A stretch of DNA of 64,000 bases from Meandrina meandrites (Eukaryota; Cnidaria; Anthozoa; Scleractinia; Meandrinidae). This document shows positions 12,484-23,995 of this stretch, piece by piece. The number at the start of each line of letters is the position of its first letter. Positions within the stretch are counted from its first letter, which is position 1. The translations under genes were made by a program, and so were the position numbers. The notes under the pieces are model-generated. The model saw only the letters and a program-made list of their open reading frames with translations, had not been told where the DNA came from and ran no database searches. The stretch is taken from contig OY855908.1 of assembly GCA_963693305.1 (NCBI GenBank), positions 28,895,305 through 28,959,304 on the forward strand, read 5' to 3'.

Positions 12484-12842
12484 CTGCTATCATGAAATTT
12501 CAAGCGACCACATGTCGCCTTGCACCCGGTTATATGTAGCTGCACAGTTAGGTTCGTCACAGAAAGCTTCCCTCTAATGAAGGAGGAAAAAATTTTCCTA
12601 TTGAGTACGTCTATCAAGATTGTGCAATCAAATTGCAGAGAAGCCACTCCAAAACTAGCTTGCATGCAGGTGGAAATTTTACTCTGTAAAATTGCAACGT
12701 TAAGAGCAAAGCCATTCTCGTGGCACGAAATTGTGAGGAATTAAAAATTAACAACGCTCGACCAACAGCACGGAAAAATTAAATATGCCATGCAGGTTTG
12801 CAAAGCGACGACAACTTAGAAAGCAAACGTACCTGACTTTTT
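12484..12842 (+). other. Degraded copy of a conserved intron-2 ORF
   Basis: Aligns with the open frames in introns 2 of B, D and E. Here a one-base deletion in the A-run after ATGAAGGAGGAA throws the frame out. Confidence 0.5.
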
Positions 12843-13964
12843 GTCTGAAATTCTTTAAACCGTAGGAAGGAAGCACGCATGGACTTGACATGAACGTGTT
12901 TGGTCGAGATGGCTATCGCATTTATGCGGCAGTTGAGCAGGACGGAACAATAAAGCAGCTTAAGGGCAAAATTAAGAAGTCGGTATTTTGTAAAATCTTT
13001 CGGTTAGGATTATCATGTAACTTGCTGTGAGTGAACTTTAACAATTTGCCAGCTGGTTTGATGTCATAACAAAAGAAATCACCTTGTGATATTAAAATGT
13101 CTCAATACAGTATTTTCAATTGGCCGTTTAGCAGAATTTCCGGACTCGGATCGATGTGAAATTTGCAACAGATATTGGAATTGGATTTTAGTTGGATATA
13201 ATAAATTTTGAAAGGAAAATAGATATATCCATGGCAACGATAAACAGAAAAACACGAAATCAGTTAAACTTGACCTTGAAAAAACTAACTGAAGAGTATC
13301 TGAGTATCTGAAACTATGGTGTAATATACGCATCAAATATAACAAAAATAAAAAGTTATGTTTGTTTGATCTCGAATTAATCGCGAATATCTTTCAAGCC
13401 ATGCCTTTTTGCATAATAATGATAAATGGACGGAGACGCAGACACTGCCTTGATGAAATTACTTCCAAATAACGCCAAAATCTGTATTTAACTTACCTTT
13501 TGTCACCGTGAAAGCTTTGTTGATTTTCTGTATCGCGATCCCGACAATTGTTATTTTTCATGTAGCAATACAATTTTAAGGTACTGGGAGAACACAACAG
13601 CAATTTAACGTATATCTCGCCTTTAAGTACATTTTTTTAAAAAAATAGGGAAGTTTTCACTGGGTTAAGAATTGATCTGCACTTTTCGCGGAGGAAAACA
13701 GTACACTTTGATTTGAATATTTTTGCATGAATTTGCAAACGGTGAATTAGTAACGCAACTTTTTCGTAAGTTCAAACGCCTTCTTTATCGATAAATTTGG
13801 ACGAGTTATAATGAATAGATATTGATAAAACTTTGGAATTTATTTTTTGTATTCTCAAGCATGTGTTGTGAAAGTTTCAAAGATCCGAAATCCTGTGAGA
13901 CGTTTTTGAGATTTTCGAAAAATCGCCAATGTGGAAAATTTACCAAAATTACAATGAATAACCA

Positions 13965-15351
13965 CAGGTAGCCCATGCATAATATTTGCAGATATTAAAA
14001 TGTCGGTCTTTATATAAGAATTTGTATGGGTTTTTAAACGGGGACCTTTTGAGCAATAAATTAAAGCGAAATTACTAAATAAAGTCGACGAAACATAACA
14101 TGGTGTTGTTTGCTATCGTTACAACGCATTTGTAAGCAATTTTAAGCTATCTTACGTCTATTTACTATTACCGTGTATAATAATATGACAAGGTAGGAGA
14201 CTTCAGTCACTTCTAGCGTTCGACACGTGTTGAAATTAGCTCGAATTTCACCCACGAAAATAGTTTTTGGCTGTCATTCGGATCCGCATGTGAATGAAAC
14301 AATGACACACGAATGTTTTTCTGAAAAAATCTTGCTCATACCTCGTCTATCTCGGCAACTAGCCGCTTTTGAAAATCAAAAATCGGTTCAAAATAGCCGC
14401 CATATAGGCCGTGTCGCTAACGACAGTAACAAAATAGCCCGAAATAGACTGGACGCTAGTCACATTAAACCCCAACGGAGAGGGACACTACCACACGGTG
14501 AGGACAAAATTGACGGCTCGTCACATCACCCACGCGTGACAAACAACATGTTTGACAACATGCAGTGTCTGTAATTAAGCGTAACGTAGAACCTGGTGTC
14601 CTACATGTATTTTCAAATGGCCAGGTGCGTATATGATATGGATTAGAACTTTTTGTATTTGGATTGTTTTGTCTGCAATATTTTTGCAATTTTACCTTCG
14701 TTTACACGCGAAGACGAATAGAATACACTCTTGAAATCTAAATATTTTGACAATAAAAATAATAATAATAATTAAAATAAATTTGTTAACTTAGAGCTAC
14801 TTTTCGTCGCGATATTCTTGTTTTTCACAAACTCTGAAACATTTAAACGTTATTCTGTGCTAGTCAGTGTTTACACATTTAATTTTTAATTTTTTCTGAA
14901 ACTTATTGACCATGCAATAAGAAGGGAAAATTTAAGCAGTTAAAAAATAAGTGAGCACCCTAGTGTTTTGATACGCTTCGATAACCTCTTTTTTCCACGC
15001 TCGGATTGAAGCATAGCAGGAAACAGATACACGATTCCCTCACTTACTTCCTGGCCCGTAGCATTTGGCTTCTTCTTCTGACGGAGAGCATTTTTAGTTC
15101 TGAAAGCATTATCTTCAGACGCGCGATTCCACGTCTCGAGTGACTGTTGTCACGCGTGGACGATGCGACGAGCAATCAATTCTGTCCTCACCGTGTGGTG
15201 GTGGAAACAAATTGAAGCGCGAGCAAAACTTTTTTTAGTAATTTCGCTTTTATTTATTACTCAAACGTTCCCCAACCAATTCCCATATAAATTCTTGTAA
15301 CAAAGCCCGTGATTTTGGTATATGCAAATATCATGCTTGGGCTACCTGCGG
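13965..15351. mobile_element. hAT-like element with long inverted arms, intron 2 of gene A
   Basis: Flanked by a perfect 8-bp duplication AATAACCA (13957-13964 and 15352-15359). Ends are CAGGTAGCCCA...GGGCTACCTG. The left arm (13965-about 14540) returns inverted on the right in two pieces (about 15143-15207 and 15230-15351), with the middle of the right arm deleted. Unit C keeps only a right-end fragment (40793-41130) that contains the piece missing here. No transposase ORF is present. Confidence 0.75.
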
Positions 15352-16545
15352 AATAACCAGTCATATCATAATGCGAAGCACGCACTCACACTTCCAGGAT
15401 AGTGAGAAAGAGGGCAAACCATAAATTTAATTTAAAACAATTTTAGTATTTCAGTAGTTTATGTCACGATAGGTTTCTGTTTTATTTCAGGACGAGATTG
15501 TTCAGATCTGTTAAAATCAGGCCACACCCAAAGTGGATTGTACTATGTCATATCAACCCAGACTGTAGAGGACACTTTACTGTCTACTGTGACATGCGTA
15601 CTGACGGCGGAGGCTGGACTGTCTTTCAGCGAAGACAGGATGGCTCGGTAGACTTCTTTCGGGGATGGAACGACTACAAAGCAGGCTTTGGTCAACTGAC
15701 TGCTGAGTTCTGGTTAGGAAATGACAAGATCCACCGACTGACGGCCTCTAGACCGAGCTCTCTACGAGTGGAGCTGGAGGACTGGAGCGGAAGTAAAGCG
15801 TACGCCAAGTATGGCAAGTTCAACATTAGTGACGAGCAGGCGCAGTATCGACTTGAAGTGGGTTCATATTCAGGTACAGCGGGAGATTCGTTAACATATC
15901 ATAATAACATGGCGTTTAGTACAAAAGACAGAGATAATGACAAAGATAGTAAGCACTGTGCTGTAGAATTCACAGGCGCCTGGTGGTACAAGTATTGCCA
16001 CTGGTCCAATCTAAACGGACAATACCTGGGAGACAAAAGAGATGCAAGAGGAGCCAGGTGGTACAACTTCAGAGATTCTCTTTCACTCAAATTCACTGAA
16101 ATGAAACTGAGGCCGTCATCGTAGAAAGAATACCAGTAACAGGTTTAATCCTGCTAGTGACGTAAATACTACTTCGCTGTACTCACGTTGGTCTCTCTTC
16201 AAGTTATTTTAATTAATCTGTCACAAACCTGTTCGCATCAATTTGGCAATAGAGTTTGTTAAATTTTATTTTAGATTCCTTTAGTTATTCTTATAGAATT
16301 CCATTCAATCTCTCTTTTTTTAATGTATAAGCTAGTCGATTACCCGATGATTTATGGAAAAGGAGGGAATAGTTGTAATCTGTACTGGATCCAATCAAAA
16401 CTGTTTGACTTCGCTAATCCAAACAGTAAATGTTAAAGCGTTAAAATCAGTAATGAAAAACGATGTGGCGTGCTGCTCGTTCTAAGATTGCGATCCATTG
16501 TGGTATATACTTGTTCGAGTAAATTTGTATAGTGCAGCAGAGAAC

Positions 16546-16683
<138 letters not shown>

Positions 16684-17779
16684 CATAAGTAACGAAATTA
16701 GTAGCTAAGTTACTAAGCTAGCAACGAGCAAAAGAATTACCGTCTATTAATAATACCCGACGTGCACGTAGTTTGTCATTTTCAACAACATGTTGAGATT
16801 TTACTTTCAAATTAGTTTAACCTTAGTGAATTTAAATGACATTCAGATTTCTGTTAGTATTAATGTTTCTAGCGTTTTTAGTCCTGCTTGATGAAGGGCG
16901 AGGAGAGCCCACGATAAGAGTTAAAGGATCGTTGAGAAATTCCGGTCTGTACCCAGATATATAGTTTAAGGACTGTTAGAGAGATTCCAGTCCGTGGCCC
17001 GTTGTTTTGTTCAATGATCGTTGAGGTCATTACAGTCCGTAGAGCGAAGGGTTCCGTCGTAACGTGATCCCTTTACGTCATTTTCAATTAAGCCCAGTAG
17101 CGTAATGTAAACAAAAAAAATTGTTTATTAAGTTGTAGGACCGAACTGTGTCGAATTAGAATGTCATTCTAAGGTGACTTTTAGTAATCGCGAGAAGTTA
17201 GTATGATAAGAGACATAATTTGCCAACGGTTCTTTTGATCCGTTGGTTTCATGTTTAGATTCAGGTACTTTGATTTTTGTCGTTCTCAGTTCGGAGGAAG
17301 TTATAGAAATGTTTGTTCAATCCTTGTATCAGCAGTATGAGAGCAAGAATAGATAGCAAACAAGAAAAGCCAACGTAGACCATAACTGTAATTAGCGTTG
17401 AAGTGTAACTGTAACCTGGACTAGCCTATTGTTACACGTATTATTTTGCAAAGCTAGGATTTCGTTCTATCCAATAGAGTTTTAGAAATGTTTGTTCAAT
17501 CCTTGTAAATATGCTTTTTTCGTTATGTTTGCTGGTCTTCAATAGAGTTGTACTGCAAATTATTATTTGGCTACAGATTAAAGTTTACGTTGGAACCAAG
17601 TTCTGTCTACTGTTCTATTGATCTCCGAAGACTTTGTTTCAAAGGCGGATCCAGGGGAGGGGTTGAGGGGGTTGCAACCCCACCTTTGAGCAGCATGTTT
17701 TTGTTATTTTGTTTGATTCTTCCTAAAAAATAATAGAATAGAATTTTTTTTACAAAGTTGTTTCACTTCCACCATTCGA

Positions 17780-18116
17780 CTGCTTTTCAAGTTTTGAAAA
17801 GATAAGCAATCTTCTATTAGCACTTGGCGAGTGTGACGAGGATGCTTTTCCAAACATCCATCGTCTTCTGCTCATTGCACGCACCCTACCAATCAGTAGT
17901 GCGGAAGGTAAGCAGTCCTTTTCGCTCATGAAACGGATCAAAACCTGCACCAGATCAACTATGTCTGAAAAGCGCTTTTCAGATCACGCTGTTATTGCTA
18001 TGCATTACCCTCAGAAATTCAAGGTACACGAGGTATGCGAGGCCTTTGTAAAAGCTCATCCTAGAAGACTATTTCAGGCTACGGAGGTATGTAGAGAAAC
18101 GACAAATAACTATTGA
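17780..18116 (+). pseudogene. hAT transposase C-terminal dimerisation fragment
   Basis: One open frame reads FEKISNLLLALGECDEDAF, then NIHRLLLIARTLPISSAE, SFSLMKRIKT, RSTMSEKRFSDHAVIAMHY and AFVKAHPRRLF. This is the C-terminal dimerisation region of ZMYM1/P52rIPK-like hAT transposases. The catalytic core and zinc fingers are absent, so it is a decayed remnant. Where the family usually has SSAEAERSFS, this copy has SSAEGKQSFS. Confidence 0.8.
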
Positions 18117-18336
18117 TGATACTGCTGTCCCTTTCAATCATGAATTATTATTTTTGGGTTCCTAGCTGAGAAATAAGATAAATTCCAGATTTTATACCAT
18201 GCCTTGACAACAGTTTTGAAGTCTCGGGAATGCTGCAAAAGGAGTTTTAGAGGGAAAAGTCGGAAAGCTTATTTTTTGGGGGGAGGGGCATGGCTCTGGA
18301 CCCCTTAAGAGCTCGTGCCAGAGGCAAGCGGCCGTA

Positions 18337-19008
18337 CTCACCTGAATTAAGGCATGGTTCTAGTTTCTATGCGATGTCTTGGTCATTTGTTATAGATCAG
18401 GTTTTTTTGTTAAAAATCTTGGTTCTTTACGTTTATTAAGATAGGAAATGAAACTTTTTGATGATTGGCTCGTTTTCAAGTGGTCACGTGATTGACCACG
18501 CCCTTAGTTTTAAGAATTTTGACCGTTTACATTACAGGATGTAAACGTAATAGAAATCTCTCGATTTTTCTCTCAAAACCTTTACCTCACTTAGCCATAT
18601 GTCGTTCTAATCGGGGATTCTTAAAAGTAGTTTTGGTTTCGCCGTTATTTTCAATCTTTTTCTAGTCCCAGTCCCTCTCCAAAGGAAAGACGTTGTAATT
18701 GAAACCAACGAAATAAATTTGGAAATCCCCGTTTAGTTTTCTAAACTTAGTAGTCTCGGCCATTCGTAGAAATCAACATAAGTCAAATATTACATCTGCA
18801 AAATCTCGTAAATTTGAATTCAAATCTATATCAACAATTGGGTGTGGTATGTCACGTGACCAACCAGCAAAGTTCCAAAAACCAAAAAATGAAATATTGC
18901 GTACAAATACTTCACCCTATGCCAGTTTGTAAGCGATAGCCTGAATATATTTCAAATTAGACCACCCCCCTCCAAATTTAGCCGGACCCATGCCTTAATT
19001 CACTTGAG
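18337..19008. mobile_element. TA-flanked Tc1/mariner-type MITE nested in the hAT
   Basis: The inverted ends carry TGAATTAAGGCATGG, extending outward to CTCAnn with two mismatches. TA is duplicated at 18335-18336 and 19009-19010. The sister hAT in unit B has the empty site CCGTAACTCGCC. No ORF. The insertion is therefore younger than the A/B hAT copies. Confidence 0.85.
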
Positions 19009-21004
19009 TAACTCGCCTTCCACACCATTGGTACTAAAGGTTACTACAATAGTGTACAACCCCCCCCCCCCCCCCCCTCCTTTCAGAAATTTCTGGATCC
19101 GCCCTTGTGTTTGCTGTAATAGACTCCGAACTTCCCGCAGCCAGCGAGTTTCCCCAGAATTACAGTTTTCCCTCGGTGCGTCCCCAGCCTAATAACCTGT
19201 TGCATTGTTAAAGGTAAAAAGTTAAAATGGACTATAACACAATAATTATAAAAAGTCAAATTGAAAATACATGGTTTATACATGTACTTGCAGTATGGAA
19301 GGCTGTTTATAATAAAAGTCATTTGCATATAACAAGCAAATTATACCACTGCTGGAGAGAATAAGTAAGACAGGCTTATCAGAGCAGCGCTCAAATCTGA
19401 ATTCCATAGCATGAAATGGCTAGTAGTAATGCCACTCCCCTGATTGTGTTGCTATTCCTTCGTTGGTCACATGCTCTGAAGAGCTTTTGCCTGGTTTCCC
19501 AGACAAGTTGGAAGTTGACAAAACTATTTTACACTCTAGGGAGCAACTCGAATAAATCTTTCTATAGCGTCATCGCCATATCCAGGCATTCGAATCTTCC
19601 CTAGCTTTCATCTTCCCCCAGCTTTCCCCTTCCTTAGCTTTCAACATGAAAGGAAAGCCCTCCCTTATTCAGGTAGCGTGAGTATTAATTGAATTTAACC
19701 AGATGAGATTAATTGTTGACTTCTTTTAATTGATAAACTTAAAAACAGAAAGTGGCTACAATATGTTTTGGTTTCCTCTTTCTTTAAAAGTCGTTTTAAT
19801 ACCGTTTGTCACTGCTAAACGGCTTTACTACTGCCGACTCTTTTGCAATAATGTTTAAAGTATTTATGTGTTGTTTTTGGTTTTGTGTTTGCCGTGATTT
19901 GCAATGATTGGCTCGTGAAACACGTGCACACGCACTAACAAATCAGAGCAAAGAAGGTGCATTTACGCTTCGGTGCCGTTCCTTGCGCTTGCCATAAGTC
20001 GCATTCGCGTTCTGGGTTTTTGTTTTGCGACGGTCATATGGCGATTCTTTTGCAGACATCTGTGTCGATATATTCTGGATATGTTTTGGAAACAAGCGTT
20101 TCGTTTTCTGTCGAGCTCACGGCTTTGTGTATTTGCGCTTTTTTCCTGAAAATTGATTTTTTTTGTCCGTTTTTCGTTTCACCTGGCCAATGTTGAAATG
20201 CACAAACAGTTTTGTGGTCTTTAAAAAAATCATTAAGCAGTTTCACGCTTTGAGGATCTTTCAAAGCCGAACTAGGATTTCGCAAGCCCTTACCGTCCTC
20301 TCAGTCGGCCTTTTCAGGGAAAAATTTGTCGGGAGATGTCAATCCCCCATGACTGAGAGGTAAACAAGAGACATATCAAACAGACCTTTCCACCTGGGTG
20401 GGATGCTAGCCCATAACAGACCAAAGAAATCTTGTCAGCTTACCCTAACAATTCCCATCCCCCTCATAAATGAGAATAAAAGTGTCTGATCTTGTCTAAG
20501 ACGAACAAGACCTTTACAGGCCAGGCTGTTACCCAGAACTGTTGTTCTTTACTCAAATTCACTTGCCATCAGCCAGCCTACACCGAGGGACAAAAATGTT
20601 GAGACACTCCGCTCTTCTTGGGTACCTTGAACACATCTTACCCCTCCCCCCTTCGATATTACGCCCTACCCGCCCGAAACAATGTTGGATTTGCTTTCTG
20701 CAAGACTTGCTTTGTTCCTGTACAACATGGAAATGGGGGAGAGGAGATGATTCACAATCTACACGGGAGTAAAAGTGGAATAATGGAAATATCGGAATTG
20801 GCACACATTTTAACCAACTGCCTCAACTACGTTTGTCGCTCATTGTACATCTACCTTGAGACACACAAAGAAGAGAAGCAAGTCTTTTTTTGTTTTTTTT
20901 TTTTCAATGAAAGGACTTCAACCCTTAATCCCTAAGAGTGCTGGTGATGTCTTCTTAGGAAAGATTTCTTGACCAAGAGCCATATTCTTTCAAAGTAATT
21001 ATAG

Positions 21005-21225
21005 ACATTGTATGGTACATCCACTATCCACTGAGCTACGAGAACGTATGGTAAGCAAGGCCAATTGCTAGGTTCATACGTTCCATTTGCGACATGTCCA
21101 AGGTTTTGAGTTCGATTCCCGTCGGGAACTCTGATTTTTTCTTTGTCCCATGCTCCTGAATATTTCATCTTTCATATTTCACTCCCGAAACTAAAATTTA
21201 CAATCTTTCTTTATTAATTACCATA
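21005..21225 (+). mobile_element. tRNA-derived SINE with inverted 5' end
   Basis: The 3' part is on the + strand (about 21105-21225): GAGTTCGATTCCCGTCGGGAAC, then TTTTTTCTTTGTCCCATGCTC. The tRNA 5' half GTTCTCGTAGCTCAGTGGAT sits on the minus strand at about 21010-21038. The layout fits a 5' inversion during retrotransposition. Confidence 0.65.
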
Positions 21226-21312
21226 CAGTATGCCATTGACACTACCGATCCTAGCAGTATATGCAGGAGGAGTGTCACGTATAAACTTAATTAAAGTCCT
21301 TCACCACCATAA

Positions 21313-21490
21313 GTTCTCGTAGCTCAGTGGAAAGAGCGCCCACCGAGTGTTTGGCAGGTCATGGGTTCGATTCCTGTCGAGAACTCACATTTTTTCTTTG
21401 TCCTACGCTTCTTCGACCGTCTTATTCTCTTTTGCCTCACTACCGAGCATAAAATTTGCCACACGCATCTTTCTGCATTTATTGGCAAAA
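21313..21490 (+). mobile_element. tRNA-derived SINE
   Basis: The head (21313-21384) folds as a tRNA: acceptor arms GTTCTCG/CGAGAAC, box A TAGCTCAGTGG, box B GGTTCGATTCC. The anticodon arm is poorly paired. The body TTTTTTCTTTGTCC is shared with the neighbouring copy, so I call it a SINE and not a functional tRNA gene. Confidence 0.7.
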
Positions 21491-21499
21491 ATAATTAAT

Positions 21500-21740
21500 A
21501 CCTTCATGACAAGGATATAAACATCCGCTGTTCACTCTAATGGCTTTGCCAACGTGCTTGGAAAAAATTTACCTTTAGAAACAAATTATTGACGCCTTTT
21601 TACGTACGGCGTTTGTAAACATTTGTTTGATTACTCCCCAGCCACCACCAAATCCTACTTCTCGGACGAATTCGACCAAGAACAACATGCCATAGATTCT
21701 GATATTGGCGCGAAAATTTGGCGCCAGAAACATTGTCTTT
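21500..21740 (+). repeat. E2F/X-box repeat (copy 2, X-box lost)
   Basis: Keeps AACATCCGCTG, AAATTATTGACGCC and the E2F-like TTGGCGCGAAA (21705-21715). The X-box part has diverged. Confidence 0.55.
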
Positions 21741-21904
21741 CTCCATTGAATTAACTTTGAATTTCTAATCTAATGTCTTGTTTTAATTTCTACCTGGCTA
21801 TTTTTATATGAAAGCAATTAAACTTATAAAGACATTTAACTTTCGGTAATAAAGAGTTTAAGTTGTGGAAAGTAAAATTTATCAATTTCCTTTGCAGGTA
21901 ATAT

Positions 21905-22150
21905 CGCTTTTATTATTAAATAATGAACATCCGCTGACACTGACGCGTTTTCGTTGAGTACGTTGGAGACTTCCGGCACTGTGAACATTAGTTAAATTAC
22001 TCCCCAGCCACCACTAAATTTAATCCTTTTTCTCGCAAGAATAAAAGAGTAATTCGTCGAAGAAGGGAAAGACTTGCCGTAGATTCTGATATTGGCGCGA
22101 AACTTTGGGGCGTAAGAAGTGAAAAAGCATGTTGCCTAGCAACTCAATGA
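21905..22150 (+). repeat. E2F/X-box repeat (copy 3)
   Basis: TTGGCGCGAAA at 22092-22102 and GTTGCCTAGCAAC at 22131-22143, about 1.86 kb before gene B. Confidence 0.7.
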
Positions 22151-23157
22151 TTTTTTGAGTTTTCATTTTCACGTTATAATTGAAAATATAATTAAGTCAA
22201 AATCCTCGCCGATGTTGTTACATCACCGGGACTTGAACGAAATTTACTTCCTAACCTAAAATAGAGACGGCTTGGTTGTAACTGAAGCTTTCGTAGGTGG
22301 AATATCTGTCCTCACTTGGCCATTGGTAGCATTTTCTCTGCTAATTTAACGGCTTTTCAAAGAACTCAGAGAACTGTTTTCTTCCACTGACAAGAAACAA
22401 AGAGTGACTAGGAAATATTTTTGTTCGTGTTTAACTTTTTATTCAAAGGTTCCAATTCTTTTGCTTTTAGCAAAGACGGCAGGTGTTGCAACACTGCCAA
22501 AAAGCATTCATAAATAAACAAATAGTCTAAAGTCTAGATCTCGTTTCAAGTGCACTGCATATCCTAAGGAAAGTGAAGAAAATATGCAAAATATAACGTT
22601 CCCAACGCAGACAAATTTGAGGTGGAATGAAAGCATGTCATAATATCGCAAACTGAGTGGTTGTACGCATGAAAAACTTCCTTTCGACTTAACTAACATA
22701 TTCAAACACCTATCTCGTGACATTTACAGCCTTTTGAAGTATTTATTTGTTATTGATTTTATTTAATTTGACATCCCGTTGAACTTGTTATCATAATTCA
22801 ATTTTTTTGTCCATTCCCTTCACTAAAGCAGTCTGAAAGAACTTAACTTCTGTTTTGAAATACTTGTAAGTCAGGGCGGTATTTTTTCTATGAAAACTTA
22901 AAGGAAGTTCGTTTCATTTCTTATTACGCAAGAGTTAAGTTACTTAATACGTGACGATCTTCATACATGCAATTTCCAACTTCCCCAATAGAACTGTTTG
23001 TTCCGCCTTAAAAATTTTACGTTTTTTTTTTTTTTTTTTTTACTACAGCACTATTTTATAAGTTCTCTTACATTCCAAGGACGACAAAAACGGTTCTAAG
23101 TTTAAAAAAGAGTAAAAGTCCTTATGCTGGTGTATTCCAATGGCTTTCAAACAAAGA

Positions 23158-23295
23158 CACTACCTCTCTAGAACCTCTATTTTTATTCACCCGCTGTAAA
23201 CACTACCTCTATTGTTATTCAGGGCTTGGGACATTGTTATAACCTGTTTCTATTGTTTTAAGATCCAATGAAGTAACTCGTTCCGAGAGGTAGTG
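23158..23295. mobile_element. 138-bp MITE, CACTACCTCT ends
   Basis: Inverted ends CACTACCTCTCT...CGAGAGGTAGTG. Related copies lie in intron 2 of B (25236-25374), upstream of D (50029-50166) and in intron 2 of D (split, about 52150-52636). Confidence 0.65.
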
Positions 23296-23650
23296 GGCAA
23301 CCCTATCTCGATACGTCGATCCAATATAATTGCTAATTAAATAACTGTCAGTTAATCCAATATATTTAAATTAGTTTTCACGAACTGTCCAAATTTGAAA
23401 TGAATTCGATACTTCTCGAGAAAACTATCCAATATAAAAAAAAATCTGGATACTTTCCATCAAACATTTCATTTATTTTTGGATGCTGTATAATTTCAAA
23501 ATAGGTAACTGGACTACATGATTGTTCGATTTGAAAATGATAAGATTCACAGCCTCGTCCTCGGAATGTTTTTTTTTATCCAATTATTTTCAAATTGGAC
23601 AGCACGTGGTCACGTATTCAAATATTTAACTAGCTGTCTTGTCCTTGATG

Positions 23651-23669
23651 GACGTCAAACTTATATAAG
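23651..23669 (+). promoter_or_regulatory. CRE-like site plus TATA box upstream of gene B
   Basis: GACGTCA (23651-23657) and TATATAAG (23662-23669) lie 334 bp before the start codon and are kept upstream of D and E. In unit C the matching position reads TTGTAAAAA, so the TATA is lost there. Nearer gene B, the A/C-type TATAAAAAG has become TTTAAAGA. Confidence 0.4.
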
Positions 23670-23995
23670 CCGCTCCTGAAAATGAAATGAAGCTTTTACA
23701 AAAACCAATGAAGGATCTTTAGGAGAAGCTTCGTAACTTTTAAATTCTTTTTAACTTCTTTACATAATACGAAGATAGACTTGGAATTTTCACGATATTA
23801 TTAAGGTATTTAATAACGCAAATTACAGCGTTGGTCCCTTCATATAATGAGCTCCACTTATTTAATTGTATTAAACTGACAATCAACATATAAGATGTGA
23901 CAATGAGTCAGGTCTATGACATAAATAGCTTTAAAGACTTTATATTCCTCTCACGTTTATTCAAACTTCACCATTTGTGGTTGGCACGCACCGCC

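Larger units (their letters stand above)
11770..16124 (+). pseudogene. Lectin gene A: PAN/apple-EGF-fibrinogen protein, frameshifted
   Basis: Exons are 11770-12129, 12250-12376 and 15491-16124, with GTAAGA/TTTTCAG intron 1 and phases 0 and 1. The start codon lies in a strong context (GCGCCATGG). Exon 1 encodes a signal peptide and a PAN/apple-like domain with four Cys, and has one extra Asp codon compared with the other copies. Exon 2 is a six-Cys EGF domain. Exon 3 is a complete fibrinogen C-terminal domain, but five extra bases (ATATC, about 15550-15554) shift the frame after [10 protein letters not shown]. The shifted frame stops at 15649-15651. Downstream the domain is open and undamaged to LRPSS-stop, so the lesion is recent or a sequencing error. 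The site near the ligand pocket reads [21 protein letters not shown]. If translated as it stands, the product would be a secreted PAN-EGF protein with only a stub of the lectin domain. Confidence 0.8.
17640..19107 (+). mobile_element. hAT element (5-bp TSD) with ZMYM1-like C-terminal exon
   Basis: Ends are CAAAGGCGGATCCAG and, inverted, CAAGGGCGGATCCAG. TGTTT is duplicated at 17635-17639 and 19108-19112. Units C (about 44150) and D (about 56350) have the intact empty site GACTTTGTTTGCTG. The 5-bp duplication fits the hAT5-type branch, which is inferred. It holds a transposase C-terminal fragment, a nested TA-flanked element and a poly-C tract at about 19061-19077. Confidence 0.85.

Noticed and set aside
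21313..21384. Functional tRNA gene
   Set aside because: The anticodon arm is poorly paired and the downstream body is shared with a second copy, so it is a SINE head.
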